Shown: positions 9,644 through 19,140, counted from the stretch's first letter. The stretch: 64,000 bases of DNA from Ancylobacter sp. SL191 (GCF_026625645.1 NZ_CP113056.1:2331001-2395000), one strand, 5' to 3'. Numbers and translations: made by a program. The notes: generated by a model not told the origin, from the letters alone.

Positions 9644-10900
9644 ATGGCTGTAGCCGCCCTGGAAGGCGGCGCCGTGACCGGCGTCGACCGCACCTCGCTC
9701 AAGACCAAGCTGAGACGCGCCGAGCGCCTGAACCGGGCCCGCTCCTTTTCGCTGGTCGCGCCGCTTCTGCTTTTCGTGCTGGCGGTGTTCGCCCTGCCCA
9801 TCGGCCTGATGCTGGTCCGCGCGGTCGAGAACACGGAAGTGCGCGAGAGCCTGCCCAAGACCATGCTGTCGCTGCAGGCCTGGGACGGGCAGGCGACGCC
9901 GGGCGAGGATGTGTTCGCCGCCTTCGCCGACGACCTCACCCAGACCCAGAAGGACCGCACCACCGCGCTGGTCGGCAAGCGCATCAATTACGAGGTGCCG
10001 GGCGCGCGCTCGCGCTTTCTCAAGGCCGGCCGGCTGATCGACGCCGGCGGCGGCGGGCCGTGGAAAGAGAAGTTCCTGGCCACTGACGCGGAATGGGGCT
10101 CGGTCGAGTTCTGGGCCATCATGAAGCGGGCCGGCGCGACGCTGACGCCCTATTACCTGCTCACCTCGGTCGACCTGCGCCAGGACGCGAACGGCGCGGT
10201 GATGCGCAATTTCGCCGACCAGTCGATCTTCCTCGACATCTTCTACCGCACCATCTGGATCAGCTTCATGGTGACGCTGGCGACGCTGGTGCTCGGCTAT
10301 CCGGTGGCGCATCTCTTGGCGATCCTGCCGCCCAAGCATGCCAACATGCTGATGATCCTGGTGCTGCTGCCCTTCACCACCTCGATCCTGGTGCGCACCA
10401 CGGCGTGGATCGTGCTCTTGCAGAGCAATGGCGTGCTGAACGACTTCCTGCTGGCGCTCAACATCACCACGGAGCGGGTGCAGCTCATCTTCAACCGCTT
10501 CGGCACCGTGTTGGCGATGACGCACATCCAGCTGCCCTTCACCATCCTGCCGATCTATTCGGTGATGAAGTCGATCCCCGCCTCGCATCTGCGCGCCGCG
10601 CGCTCGCTCGGCGCCGGGCCGCTCACCGCCTTCGTCTCGGTCTACATGCCGCAAACCCTGCCCGGCGTCGGCGCCGGCTGCCTGCTCACCTTCATTCTCT
10701 CGCTCGGCTACTACATCACCCCGGCGCTGGTCGGCGGGCCACAGGACCAGATGGTGAGCTATTTCGTGGCGCTCTACACCAACAAGGAAATGAACTGGGG
10801 TCAGGCTTCCGCCCTCGGCGCCATCCTCCTGATGATCACGCTGGTGCTCTATGCGGTGTTCAACCGCGTGGTCGGCATCGACAAGGTGAAACTGGGCTGA
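9644..10900 (+). CDS. ABC transporter permease I, polyamine type (PotB-like)
   Basis: A 418-residue membrane protein. After the first helix (near 37-58, LVAPLLLFVLAVFALPIG) there is a long periplasmic insertion of about 130 residues before the remaining five helices; such an insertion is seen in longer members of this permease class. The cytoplasmic EAA loop reads PASHLRAARSLGAGPLTAF and contacts the ATPase. It is followed after 5 bp by the second permease gene, so the two are surely cotranscribed. Confidence 0.93.
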   Translation: MAVAALEGGAVTGVDRTSLKTKLRRAERLNRARSFSLVAPLLLFVLAVFALPIGLMLVRAVENTEVRESLPKTMLSLQAWDGQATPGEDVFAAFADDLTQTQKDRTTALVGKRINYEVPGARSRFLKAGRLIDAGGGGPWKEKFLATDAEWGSVEFWAIMKRAGATLTPYYLLTSVDLRQDANGAVMRNFADQSIFLDIFYRTIWISFMVTLATLVLGYPVAHLLAILPPKHANMLMILVLLPFTTSILVRTTAWIVLLQSNGVLNDFLLALNITTERVQLIFNRFGTVLAMTHIQLPFTILPIYSVMKSIPASHLRAARSLGAGPLTAFVSVYMPQTLPGVGAGCLLTFILSLGYYITPALVGGPQDQMVSYFVALYTNKEMNWGQASALGAILLMITLVLYAVFNRVVGIDKVKLG

Positions 10901-10905
10901 CCGAC

Positions 10906-11733
10906 ATGCTTGCACCGTCTTACGCCACGCCGCGCGAGAAGCTGTCCTACCTGATCTTCGCCGTGTACTGCACGCTGGTCTTCCTGTTCCTGGTCGGGCC
11001 GATCCTCGTCATCATGCCGCTCTCCTTCTCGAGCGAGCCGTGGTTCACCTACCCGCTGCCGGGGCTGAGCCTGCGCTGGTATGAAGACTTCTTCTTCAAC
11101 GAGCGCTGGCGGGTGGCGCTCTATAACAGCGCCTTCGTCGCCTTCTTCTCGACGCTGATCGCCACCGGCCTCGGCACGCTCGCCGCGCTCGGCCTGTCGC
11201 GCGGCAACGTGCCCTTCGCCGGGCTGATCCTGTCGATCCTCATCTCGCCGATGATCGTGCCGGTGGTGATCGTGGCGGTGGCGATGTTCTTCGGCTTCGC
11301 GGCGGTGGGGCTGAACAACACCTATCTCGGGCTGATCCTCGCCCATGCCATTCTCGGCACGCCCTTCGTCGTCATCACCGTGACGGCGACGCTGACCGGC
11401 TTCGACCGCTCGCTGACACGCGCCGCCGCCTCGCTCGGCGCCTCGCCCTGGACCGCCTTCCGCACCGTGACCCTGCCGCTGATCGCGCCGGGCGTGACGT
11501 CGGGCGCGCTCTTCGCCTTCGTCACCTCCTGGGACGAGGTGGTGGTGGCGCTGTTCCTGTCGAGCCCGGATCAGCGCACCTTGCCGCGCCAGATGTTCTC
11601 CGGCATCCGCGAGCAGATCTCGCCGACCATCACCGCGGCGGCGACCTTCCTGGTCATCTTCGCCGCGCTCCTGATGATGACGCTGGAACTGCTGCGCCGC
11701 CGCGCCGAGCGCCTGCGCGGCACGCCGGCCTGA
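10906..11733 (+). CDS. ABC transporter permease II, polyamine type (PotC-like)
   Basis: A 275-residue permease with six predicted helices beginning at YLIFAVYCTLVFLFLVGPIL. The EAA loop is SLTRAAASLGASPWTAFRTV, and TSWDEVVVALFLSSPDQRTLP is characteristic of PotC-type permeases. Starting at ATG 10906, five bases after the previous stop, it closes the operon; a strong terminator follows at 11750-11787. Confidence 0.93.
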   Translation: MLAPSYATPREKLSYLIFAVYCTLVFLFLVGPILVIMPLSFSSEPWFTYPLPGLSLRWYEDFFFNERWRVALYNSAFVAFFSTLIATGLGTLAALGLSRGNVPFAGLILSILISPMIVPVVIVAVAMFFGFAAVGLNNTYLGLILAHAILGTPFVVITVTATLTGFDRSLTRAAASLGASPWTAFRTVTLPLIAPGVTSGALFAFVTSWDEVVVALFLSSPDQRTLPRQMFSGIREQISPTITAAATFLVIFAALLMMTLELLRRRAERLRGTPA

Positions 11734-11749
11734 TCTTTCCGCGTCCACG

Positions 11750-11787
11750 AAAAAGCCCCGGAACGCGGCCGCGTTCCGGGGCTTTTT
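11750..11787. terminator. Bidirectional rho-independent terminator
   Basis: A 38-base perfect palindrome: A5 then GCCCCGGAACGCGG on one arm and its complement ending in T5 on the other. It can stop transcription on both strands and sits between the convergent ABC operon (ends 11733) and the FAD oxidoreductase operon (ends 11814). Confidence 0.9.
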
Positions 11788-11813
11788 CTTTGGCGAGGTT
11801 CAGTGCGCGCGGA

Positions 11814-13109
11814 TCAGTGCGCGAAGGTCTCGCGCAGACGGTCCCATTTCAGCCTTGTCTTGACCGCGAGCGGCCAGGCGGCGTGGCCGAGGATGGGGCG
11901 GATGCGGGTGACCGGCAGGTCGAGCGTCTCCGGCCCGCCGCCGGCCGCGCGCCGCGCCAGCATCCGGCCGGTCGCGGTCGCCATGGCGACGCCGCGGCCA
12001 TTATAGCCGAGGCCGATATGCAGCCCGGCCTCCGGCTCATGCAGATGCGGCAGGTGATCCCAGGTCACGGCGACCTGCCCGTTCCAGCGATGCGTCCACT
12101 CGAACGCCCGGAGCACCGGGAACAGCCGCGTCGCGTGGTCGACCAGCGCGGTGTAGTCCACCGGCGCGCTCGCCTCGCGCAGCACGCTGCGCCCGCCCAT
12201 CACGAAACGGCCGGCATCGTCGAGGCGGTAATAGACATAGGATGAGGACATCTCGTAGAGCACCACGCCGTTCGGCATGATCGGCGCGCGCACCTGCGCC
12301 GGCAGCGGCTCGGTGGCGGTGATCGAGGAGAACACCGGCACCACCGAGCGGCGCAGCCCCGGCCAGAGATCGTCGCTATAGCCGTTGGTGGCGAGGATGA
12401 CGCGCTCGGCCCGCACCGTCCCAGTGGGCGTGGCGATTTCCCAGCCGCCCGTCCCGCGCGTGAGCTTCACGGCCGGCGTGTCGGTGAAGATGCGCGCGCC
12501 GGCCTTCAGCGCCGCGCCGGCAAGGCCGCGCACATAGCCGAGCGGGTTCACCTGCCCGCCGCGCCGGTCATGCGCGCCCATCCGATAGGCGCCGGTGCCG
12601 GTAAGCGCCGCCATTTCCTTGGCGTCGGCGAGGACCACATCCGCCCCGCGCGCGCTCCATTGCCGCTGGAAGCTGCGGATGCCGGTGGCCGCGGTTTCGG
12701 AGATCGCCGCGCGGAGCGTGCCGCCGCGCTGCGGCGCGCAGTCGATGCCGTGCTTGGCGATGAGGTCGAAGACCAGCTGCGGCGCCTCGTCGCCGAGCTT
12801 CACCATCCGCCCGCCGAGATCGGCGCCGAAGGTGGCGACGAGATCTTCCGGCTCCCATTTGAGGCCGGGATTGACCTGCCCGCCATTGCGGCCGGAGGCG
12901 CCCCAGCCAATGGCGCTGGCGTCGAGCACCACCGTTTCCACCCCGGCTTCCGCGAGGTGCAGCGCGGCGGAGAGGCCGGTGAAGCCGGCGCCGACGATGG
13001 CCACCTTCGCGGTGACGTCGCCGGTGAGCGCCGTGGTTTCCGGCGCGGGGATCGCGGTCTTCGCATAGAGCGAGCGCGGCAGGGGGCGGCGGGCAATGGT
13101 CTGTGCCAC
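11814..13109 (-). CDS. FAD-dependent amine/amino-acid oxidoreductase (DAO family, PuuB/OrdL-like)
   Basis: A 431-residue DAO-family flavoprotein. The FAD motif VAIVGAGFTGLSAALHLAEAG (near 36-56, split here by one residue limit) is followed by GWGASGRNGGQVNPGLK, a segment typical of gamma-glutamylputrescine oxidoreductase-like enzymes, and by WDHLPHLHEPEAGLHIGLGY near the C-terminus. Such enzymes oxidise secondary or primary amines. It is downstream of a second DAO enzyme (38-bp gap) on the same strand, and next to a polyamine-type ABC operon and a gamma-glutamyltranspeptidase, which suggests amine catabolism. The exact substrate is not known. Confidence 0.88.
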   Translation of the reverse strand: MAQTIARRPLPRSLYAKTAIPAPETTALTGDVTAKVAIVGAGFTGLSAALHLAEAGVETVVLDASAIGWGASGRNGGQVNPGLKWEPEDLVATFGADLGGRMVKLGDEAPQLVFDLIAKHGIDCAPQRGGTLRAAISETAATGIRSFQRQWSARGADVVLADAKEMAALTGTGAYRMGAHDRRGGQVNPLGYVRGLAGAALKAGARIFTDTPAVKLTRGTGGWEIATPTGTVRAERVILATNGYSDDLWPGLRRSVVPVFSSITATEPLPAQVRAPIMPNGVVLYEMSSSYVYYRLDDAGRFVMGGRSVLREASAPVDYTALVDHATRLFPVLRAFEWTHRWNGQVAVTWDHLPHLHEPEAGLHIGLGYNGRGVAMATATGRMLARRAAGGGPETLDLPVTRIRPILGHAAWPLAVKTRLKWDRLRETFAH

Positions 13110-13148
13110 GGCGGGGGTCTCCGGTGCGTTCAGGCTGATAAGGCGGGG

Positions 13149-14477
13149 TCAGAGCCCCGCCATGGGACGCGGGCGCGAGCCGTCGAAGAAGCGCGACAGC
13201 CGGTAGGGGCGCGGATCGGCGATCGGCGCCATGTCGGTGACGATGTCCGCCACGAGATGGCCGGCGCCCGGCCCGATGCCGAAGCCATGGCCGGAAAAGC
13301 CGGTGGCGACGACGAGGCCGCTGACGCCCTCGGCCGGCGAGATGACCGGCACGGCATCGGGCGTGGCGTCGATGAAGCCGGCCCAGCTCTGCACCATGCG
13401 CGCCTCGCCGAACATCGGGAAGCGGCGCTTGAGCGCGGCGAAGGCCTGATCGAGATAGCCCTCGTCGGGCGCCGGATCGAGCACGCGCGCGGCCTCATAG
13501 ACCGAGGGCTGGTCGAAGGGGCGCGCGCCCGCCTCGCTCCATTCGGTGAGGAAGCGGGAATCGAGCCGCAGGCGCAGCGAGGCGAATTCCATCTGCAGCG
13601 CCGGCAGGAAATCCAGGCAGAAGCGGAAGCTGTCCGGCACGATGGGAACGACATTCACATGGCCATTGGCGATGGTGTAGCCGCCATCCTCGCGCCGGCG
13701 CATGGCAAAGTCGTGGTCCCACAGCGCCGGAACCGGGCCGCCCGGCACGGGCGAGGTGCGCATCACGCTGGCGCGCACCTTGAGCTGCGGCAGGTCGATG
13801 CCGACATCCTTGAGGATGCGCCGCGTCCAGGCGCCGCCGGCCACCACGATGTTCGAGGTGACGATACGCCCGCGCTCGGTGATGGCGGCGATGACCCGGC
13901 CGCCGCCGGTCTCGATGCCGCGCACCGCACAATCGGTGAGGATCACCGCGCCCTTGCGGCGGGCCGCCTCGGCAATGGCGGGAGCGGCCTTTTGCGGCTC
14001 GGCGCGCCCGTCCGAATCGCACCAGAGCGCCCCTTTCGGCGGGGCCGTGTCGCCGGGCATGACACGGGCGATCTCGGCGGCCGTGAGCATCTGCGCCTTG
14101 ATGCCGGCGGGCGCGGCCTCGCGCACCCAGCTCTCGAAGGAGGCTTCCTTCTTGGCGTCATTGGCGGCGAACAGGATGCCGGTGGTGGTGAAGCCGGTCG
14201 GCGCGCCGATATGTTCGTCCATGCCGCGCCACAGGCGCAGCGCCTCGCGGATCAGCTCGAATTCGCGCGGGTCGCGCTTGGCCTGGCGGCACCAGCCCCA
14301 GTTGCGGCTCGATTGCTCGCCGGCAATGTGGCCCTTCTCGCACAGCACGACCTTGAGGCCGCGTTCGGCGAGATAAAGCGCGCTGGTGGTGCCGATGATG
14401 CCGCCGCCGACAATGACGACATCGGCGGTGGTGGGGACGACGGGATCGGAAGCGACGGGGACGACCTGGGGGCCCAT
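13149..14477 (-). CDS. FAD-dependent oxidoreductase, DAO/glycine oxidase-like
   Basis: A 442-residue flavoprotein: FAD motif VVIVGGGIIGTTSALYLAERG near 20-40, then EQSSRNWGWCRQAKRDPREFELI, and the C-terminal VISPAEGVSGLVVATGFSGHG followed by FGIGPGAG. The SRNWGWCRQ motif sets it apart from sarcosine oxidase. It is the first gene of a two-oxidoreductase operon and is divergent from the gamma-glutamyltranspeptidase gene, with a 223-bp promoter region between them. The likely substrates are D-amino acids or N-substituted amino acids; the assignment is by family only. Confidence 0.88.
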   Translation of the reverse strand: MGPQVVPVASDPVVPTTADVVIVGGGIIGTTSALYLAERGLKVVLCEKGHIAGEQSSRNWGWCRQAKRDPREFELIREALRLWRGMDEHIGAPTGFTTTGILFAANDAKKEASFESWVREAAPAGIKAQMLTAAEIARVMPGDTAPPKGALWCDSDGRAEPQKAAPAIAEAARRKGAVILTDCAVRGIETGGGRVIAAITERGRIVTSNIVVAGGAWTRRILKDVGIDLPQLKVRASVMRTSPVPGGPVPALWDHDFAMRRREDGGYTIANGHVNVVPIVPDSFRFCLDFLPALQMEFASLRLRLDSRFLTEWSEAGARPFDQPSVYEAARVLDPAPDEGYLDQAFAALKRRFPMFGEARMVQSWAGFIDATPDAVPVISPAEGVSGLVVATGFSGHGFGIGPGAGHLVADIVTDMAPIADPRPYRLSRFFDGSRPRPMAGL

Positions 14478-14651
14478 GGGACGGGGGACTCAACTGTGAA
14501 GGGGCGGGCGCATTGGAGGCCCGCCGGGCCGAGAAAGCCAGCAAAAGCGGTGCCACTCCCCCCTCAGACTTTGGACGCTGCGGCGTGTCGCCGCCGACCC
14601 GATGCGCCGCCGCCACAGCCGCCTTGCCCGGATCGTGCTAGAGAAGGGCAC

Positions 14652-14667
14652 CGTACCTGCGGGTACG
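14652..14667. promoter_or_regulatory. Perfect inverted repeat in GGT promoter region (CGTACC-TGCG-GGTACG)
   Basis: CGTACC and GGTACG form a 6-bp inverted repeat with a 4-bp loop, in the divergent region between the DAO operon and the gamma-glutamyltranspeptidase gene and about 35 bp before the chosen GTG start. It could be a regulator site or a small leader hairpin. It has no T-run. Confidence 0.35.
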
Positions 14668-14700
14668 CCCGTGATCCCCAGCCCGAGCAGGACATCTCCC

Positions 14701-16305
14701 GTGATTTCGACCCGCCGCCCGGAATTTTTCGGCCCTGCGCGCCCGACCTTGTTCGCGCGCGATGCCGCGATTGCCACCTCGCACCCGCTCGCCACTGCGG
14801 CGGGGCTGGAGATCCTGCAGGCGGGCGGCACCGCCATGGATGCGGCGCTCGCGGCGGTGGCGGCGCAATGCGTGGTCGAGCCGGCGATGACCGGCATTGG
14901 CGGCGACTGCTTCGTGCTCTACGCCCCCGCCGGCAAGCCGACCGTCGCCATGAACGGCAGCGGGCGCGCGCCGATGGCGGCGAGCGTCGCCGCGCTGAAG
15001 GCGGCCGGGCTCACCACCGAAATTCCCCGCACCAGCGCCCATGCCGTGACCGTGCCCGGCGCCATCTCGGCCTGGATGAAGCTGCACGCCGATTATGGCC
15101 GGCTGCCGCTCGACCAGCTCTTCGCCCGCGCCATCGACTATGCCGAGAATGGCTACCCGGTGGCCCAGCGCGTCGCCTTCGACGGGGCGGACGAGGCCGC
15201 GCTGCTGGCGCAGGAGCCCAACGCGGCCGCCGCCTTCCTCAAGGATGGCGTCCCCTATGCGGCGGGCGACCGGCACGCCCAGCCGCTGCTCGGCCAGCGC
15301 CTGCGCGAGATCGCCGCCCATGGCGCGAGCGCCTTCTATGAAGGCAAGGTGGCCGAATCGCTCGTGGCCTATCTCCAGAGCCTTGGCGGGTTGCACACGC
15401 TCGACGATTTCGCGGCGATGAAGGACGCTGCGTTCTACACCACGCCGATCTCCACCGAGTTCCGCGGCTACACGGTCGAGGAATGCCCGCCGAACGGGCA
15501 GGGGCTGTTCGCGCTGCTGTTGATGAACATCCTCGCCGAGTTCGACCTCGGCCCGGATGTGTCGCTGGCCGACCGCATCCACCTCCATGCCGAGGCGACC
15601 AAGATCGCCTATCACAACCGCGACGCGCTGCTGGCCGACCCCGCCGCCATGACGGTATCGGTGGCGGAGCTGTTGTCGAAAGCCACCGCCAAGCGCCTCG
15701 CCGCGCAGATCGACATCGCCCGCGCCCGCCCGCCGGCGCTGTGGGACGAGCCCGAGCACAAGGACACGGTCTATGTCTGCGCGGTCGACCGCGACGGCAA
15801 CATGGTGTCCTTCATCAACTCGATCTTCCACGCCTATGGCTCGACGCGGATCGACCCGCAGACCGGCGTGCTGCTGCACTCGCGCGGCGCCTCGTTCCGG
15901 CTGATCGAGGGGCACCCGAACGCCATCGCGCCGGGCAAGCGCCCGCTGCACACCATCATTCCCGGCCTGCTGCGCCGGAATGGCGAGGCGGTCGGCGTGT
16001 TCGGGGTGATGGGCGGGCACTACCAGTCCGCCGGGCAGGCGGCGCTGCTGTCGGGCCTGTTCGACCGGGGGCTCGACCCGCAGAGCGCCATCGACGCGCC
16101 GCGCTCCTTCGGCTTTGACGGCACGCTCGAGGTGGAGCCCGCCGTGCCGGAGGAGGTCCGCGCCGACCTCGCTTCGCGCGGCCACACGGTGAAGCTCGCG
16201 GTGGAAGGCATTGGCGGCGGGCAAATCATCGTCCGCGACCCCGCCACCGGCTTCCTGATGGCCGGCTCCGACCCCCGCAAGGACGGCTGCGCACTGGGGT
16301 TCTGA
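14701..16305 (+). CDS. Gamma-glutamyltranspeptidase-family (Ntn) hydrolase
   Basis: About 534 residues, starting at GTG 14701 (VISTRRPEFFGPARPT), which has an AGCAGGA-like site upstream; earlier in-frame starts at 14602 or 14671 would only add a low-complexity tail. The segment ATSHPLATAAGLEILQAGG, GGTAMDAALAAVAAQCVVEP and GIGGDCFVLY is typical of the family. The self-processing site is DTVYVCAVDRDGNMVSFINS, with the Thr as predicted catalytic N-terminal nucleophile. There is no obvious signal peptide, so it may be cytoplasmic like GGT-like amidases. It lies beside amine oxidoreductases, so hydrolysis of gamma-glutamyl-amines is conceivable. Confidence 0.9.
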   Translation: MISTRRPEFFGPARPTLFARDAAIATSHPLATAAGLEILQAGGTAMDAALAAVAAQCVVEPAMTGIGGDCFVLYAPAGKPTVAMNGSGRAPMAASVAALKAAGLTTEIPRTSAHAVTVPGAISAWMKLHADYGRLPLDQLFARAIDYAENGYPVAQRVAFDGADEAALLAQEPNAAAAFLKDGVPYAAGDRHAQPLLGQRLREIAAHGASAFYEGKVAESLVAYLQSLGGLHTLDDFAAMKDAAFYTTPISTEFRGYTVEECPPNGQGLFALLLMNILAEFDLGPDVSLADRIHLHAEATKIAYHNRDALLADPAAMTVSVAELLSKATAKRLAAQIDIARARPPALWDEPEHKDTVYVCAVDRDGNMVSFINSIFHAYGSTRIDPQTGVLLHSRGASFRLIEGHPNAIAPGKRPLHTIIPGLLRRNGEAVGVFGVMGGHYQSAGQAALLSGLFDRGLDPQSAIDAPRSFGFDGTLEVEPAVPEEVRADLASRGHTVKLAVEGIGGGQIIVRDPATGFLMAGSDPRKDGCALGF

Positions 16306-16325
16306 GGGCGGTTCAGTCCGCGGTT

Positions 16326-17714
16326 TCAGACTTCCGGACGCAGATCCGCCAGAAGCGTGGGGATGAGCTCGGAGACGGTGGGGTGAATGGGCACGGCGCG
16401 CTGGAAGAAGCGCGCCGGCAGATCGGCGTTCATTGCGTCGAGCAGGCCGTGGATAGCTTCGTCGCCGCCCGTGCCGAGGATCGCCGCGCCGAGGATGCGC
16501 CCGGTCTGCGCCTCCGCCACCACCTTCATGAAGCCCTGCGTCTCGGCCTTCTCCACGGCGCGGCCAACGCGCGTCATTGGCCGCTTGGCGGTCATCAGCT
16601 TGCGGCCGGTCTTTCGGGCTTCCGTCTCGGTCATGCCGACGCGGCCGAGCGGCGGGTCGATATAGAGCGCGTAGCCCGGCAGGCGCTCGCTCACCTTCCA
16701 GTCCTGCCCGTCCAGCAGATTGGCGGCGACGATCTCGAAGTCGTTATAGGCGGTGTGGGTAAAAGCGCCGCGCCCGTTGCAGTCGCCCAGCGCATAGACG
16801 CCGGGCACGTTGGTCTGAAGGTGATCGTCCACCGTGATGTAGCCGCGCGCATCGGTGGCGATGCCGGCGGCCTCAACGCCGAGATCATCCGTGTTCGGGC
16901 GCCGGCCGATGGCGAGCAGGAGATGCGAGCCGGTGACGGTCTGGCGGCCGCCGCCGGTCTCGATCCGCACGGCGATGCCTGCGCCGTCGCGCGCCACCTG
17001 ACGGATCTCGGCGCCGGTGTGGACCTTGATAGCCTCGGCCTCCAGGATCTCGCGCACCGTGGCCGAGACGTCCTCATCCTCGCGGGCGATGAGGCGCGGG
17101 CTCCTCTCGATGACGCTGACGCGCGCGCCGAAGCGGGCGAACATCTGGGCGAATTCCAGCCCGATATAGGAGCCGCCAATGATCACCAGATGTTCCGGCA
17201 ACTCGGCCATCTCTACCATGTCGGTGTTGGTGAGGTAGGGCACGTCGGCAAGGCCCGGCAAATCCGGCACGCTGGCGCGGCCGCCGACATTGATGAAAAT
17301 GCGGGGAGCGGTTAGCGTCGCGCCGTCCACGCTCACCTCGCGCGGGCCGGTGAAGCGGGCATGGCCGCGGATCACCGTGCAGCCCTCCATGCCGCGCAGC
17401 CAGTTCTCGATGCCGGAGCGGCCATCGGCGATGATCGTGCCGGCGCGGGCCTGCACGATCGTCATGTCGATGCCGGGTGGGGCGGCGAGCACCACGCCGA
17501 ACTCGGCGGCGCGCTGCGCCATGCGGGCGGCATAGGCGCTCGCGACCATGGTCTTGGTCGGCTTGCAGCCGGTGTTGACGCAGGTGCCGCCGAAATGCTG
17601 GCGCTCGATCACCGCCACCTTCATCCCCGCGCCGGTGAGCCGCCCGGCGAGCGAGGGGCCGGCCTGCCCGGCGCCGATGATGATGGCATCGAAGGTTTGG
17701 GGCTGCTCGGCCAT
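16326..17714 (-). CDS. FAD/NAD(P) disulfide oxidoreductase, mercuric reductase-like class I
   Basis: A 462-residue pyridine-nucleotide-disulfide oxidoreductase. FAD motif AIIIGAGQAGPSLAGRL near 10-26, redox-active disulfide GGTCVNTGCKPTK near 42-54, NAD motif VIIGGSYIGLEFAQMFARFG, second FAD motif YALGDC, and the dimerisation domain with HPTVSELIPTLL (His-Pro catalytic base). It has no MerA-type N-terminal metal-binding domain and no C-terminal Cys pair, so it is not a mercuric reductase in the strict sense. ATG 17714 is preceded by GGAGACGCC. It converges with the GGT gene, 20 bp apart. Confidence 0.9.
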   Translation of the reverse strand: MAEQPQTFDAIIIGAGQAGPSLAGRLTGAGMKVAVIERQHFGGTCVNTGCKPTKTMVASAYAARMAQRAAEFGVVLAAPPGIDMTIVQARAGTIIADGRSGIENWLRGMEGCTVIRGHARFTGPREVSVDGATLTAPRIFINVGGRASVPDLPGLADVPYLTNTDMVEMAELPEHLVIIGGSYIGLEFAQMFARFGARVSVIERSPRLIAREDEDVSATVREILEAEAIKVHTGAEIRQVARDGAGIAVRIETGGGRQTVTGSHLLLAIGRRPNTDDLGVEAAGIATDARGYITVDDHLQTNVPGVYALGDCNGRGAFTHTAYNDFEIVAANLLDGQDWKVSERLPGYALYIDPPLGRVGMTETEARKTGRKLMTAKRPMTRVGRAVEKAETQGFMKVVAEAQTGRILGAAILGTGGDEAIHGLLDAMNADLPARFFQRAVPIHPTVSELIPTLLADLRPEV

Positions 17715-17804
17715 GGCGGGGCGTCTCCTCGGGGTTGTCGCCACCCTGCACCGGCGGGGGTGGGCCGTCTCGTCAATTCCCACCGCGACGAAAGGTGCCA
17801 CGCC

Positions 17805-19118
17805 TCAGCCGGGCGGGGGAACTCCCGCTGTCGCGGCCTCCTCGGCGGCGGCGAGTTTCTTCTTCAGCGCCTGGGTCTCATTGAAGCGGGCGGTGACGTC
17901 GCGCAGGCTCGCCACCATGCCGGTGACGCGGCCCTCGTCCTTCATCAGGGCGATGGTGAATTCGAGCGAGAGGCGCCGTCCCTCCTTGTGCAGGCCGGGG
18001 ACAGAGAGCATGTCGCCGGCGCCGTAGCGGCTTTCACCGGAGGCGACGGTCTCGTGATAGCCCTCCCAGTGCCGGGCGCGGAACGGCTCGGGGATGATGA
18101 TGTCCAGCGACTGGCCGAGCGCCTCGTCTTGCGTGAAGCCGAAGATGCGCGCCGCCCCGGCATTCCACAGCACGATGTCGCCCGCGCGGTCGCTGGCGAT
18201 GATGGCGTCCGCCGCGCTGTCGATGAGGGTCGCGCCGATGGTCTCCCGCGTGAAGCCGGCGGTGGCGCGGGCGGTGTAGGCGGGACCGGGCGCCGCCGTG
18301 CCGGCTGTCGGCGCCTCGGCAGGCGGATCGCCGAACAGATCCTCCATTGCGCCGAAGAACTCGTAATGCAGGCGCCCCATGGGCACACCCCGCGCGGCAA
18401 GGCCGGGCACGAAGGCGCGCAGGAAGCGCAGCGGGCCGCAGACATAGATCTCGGCCTCAGCCAGCGTGGCGAGGGCGGCGAGGCGATCCAGCGTCAGCGG
18501 GCCGGCCTCGTCATAGTCGCGCCCGATCTCGTCCCCCGGCTCGGGGCGCGAATAAACGAAGGTGGCGGACAGGTTCGCCCGACGCGACACCAGTTCGCGC
18601 ACATGGTCGCGGAAGGCGTGGACGGTGCCGTTCTGCGCGCAATGGATGAAATGGATGGGCAGATCGGGGCGCTCGGCCGCCGCCGCCTCCAGCATCGCCA
18701 CCATGGGGGTGAGCCCGACCCCGGCGCTGAGCAGCACGACAGGACGCGCATCGCTTTCGGGCAGGACGAAGCTTCCCGAGGGCGGGGCGATGAGCAGCGG
18801 CGTGCCGACCTCCGCCTCATCATGCAGCCAGCGCGACACCAGACCCTGCGCTTCGCGCTTCACCGAGATGCGGTAGCTTTCGCCATTGGGCGCGGCGGAA
18901 ATCGAATAGTTGCGCTTCACCCGCCCCTTGCCGGGAAGGTCGGCAAACAGCGTCAGGTGCTGGCCGGCGCGGTGCGGTGCCGGGGGAACCCCGTCGGCTG
19001 GTCGAAGATTGAAGGAGGTGATGAGCGCGCTTTCCGCGTCCTTGCTGACGATGGTGGAGCGGCGCAAAGCGGTGCCGGCTTCGCTGGTTACCTTGGCGCC
19101 CGACTCATTCTCGGTCAT
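17805..19118 (-). CDS. Globin-less flavohemoglobin-type reductase fused to a C-terminal PAS domain
   Basis: A 437-residue protein with two parts. Residues about 20-245 form a ferredoxin-NADP-reductase fold: FAD-binding VKRNYSIS, NAD(P) site LLSAGVGLTPMVAML, and CGPLRFLRAF, very like the reductase half of Hmp flavohemoglobin but without globin or 2Fe-2S cysteines. Residues about 290-415 form a PAS domain (DSAADAIIASDRAGDIVLWN, then FGFTQDEALGQSLDIIIPEP and RARHWEGYHETVASGESRYG), followed by a short helical tail. ATG 19118 has GAGGGAGG upstream. A perfect dyad and an NsrR-like gene lie just upstream, so it probably takes part in the NO response. The partner or PAS cofactor is unknown. Confidence 0.85.
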   Translation of the reverse strand: MTENESGAKVTSEAGTALRRSTIVSKDAESALITSFNLRPADGVPPAPHRAGQHLTLFADLPGKGRVKRNYSISAAPNGESYRISVKREAQGLVSRWLHDEAEVGTPLLIAPPSGSFVLPESDARPVVLLSAGVGLTPMVAMLEAAAAERPDLPIHFIHCAQNGTVHAFRDHVRELVSRRANLSATFVYSRPEPGDEIGRDYDEAGPLTLDRLAALATLAEAEIYVCGPLRFLRAFVPGLAARGVPMGRLHYEFFGAMEDLFGDPPAEAPTAGTAAPGPAYTARATAGFTRETIGATLIDSAADAIIASDRAGDIVLWNAGAARIFGFTQDEALGQSLDIIIPEPFRARHWEGYHETVASGESRYGAGDMLSVPGLHKEGRRLSLEFTIALMKDEGRVTGMVASLRDVTARFNETQALKKKLAAAEEAATAGVPPPG

Positions 19119-19140
19119 TGGCTGGCCTCCCTCGCAAATC

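Noticed and set aside
12570..15341. 923-codon plus-strand open frame
   Set aside because: It lies opposite two DAO-family genes and out of frame with the GGT gene; no domain recognisable, low-complexity Arg/Ala/Asp content.
16326..17714. Mercuric reductase identity
   Set aside because: The GGTCVNTGCKPTK disulfide matches, but the metal-binding N-terminal domain and C-terminal Cys pair are missing and no mer genes are near.
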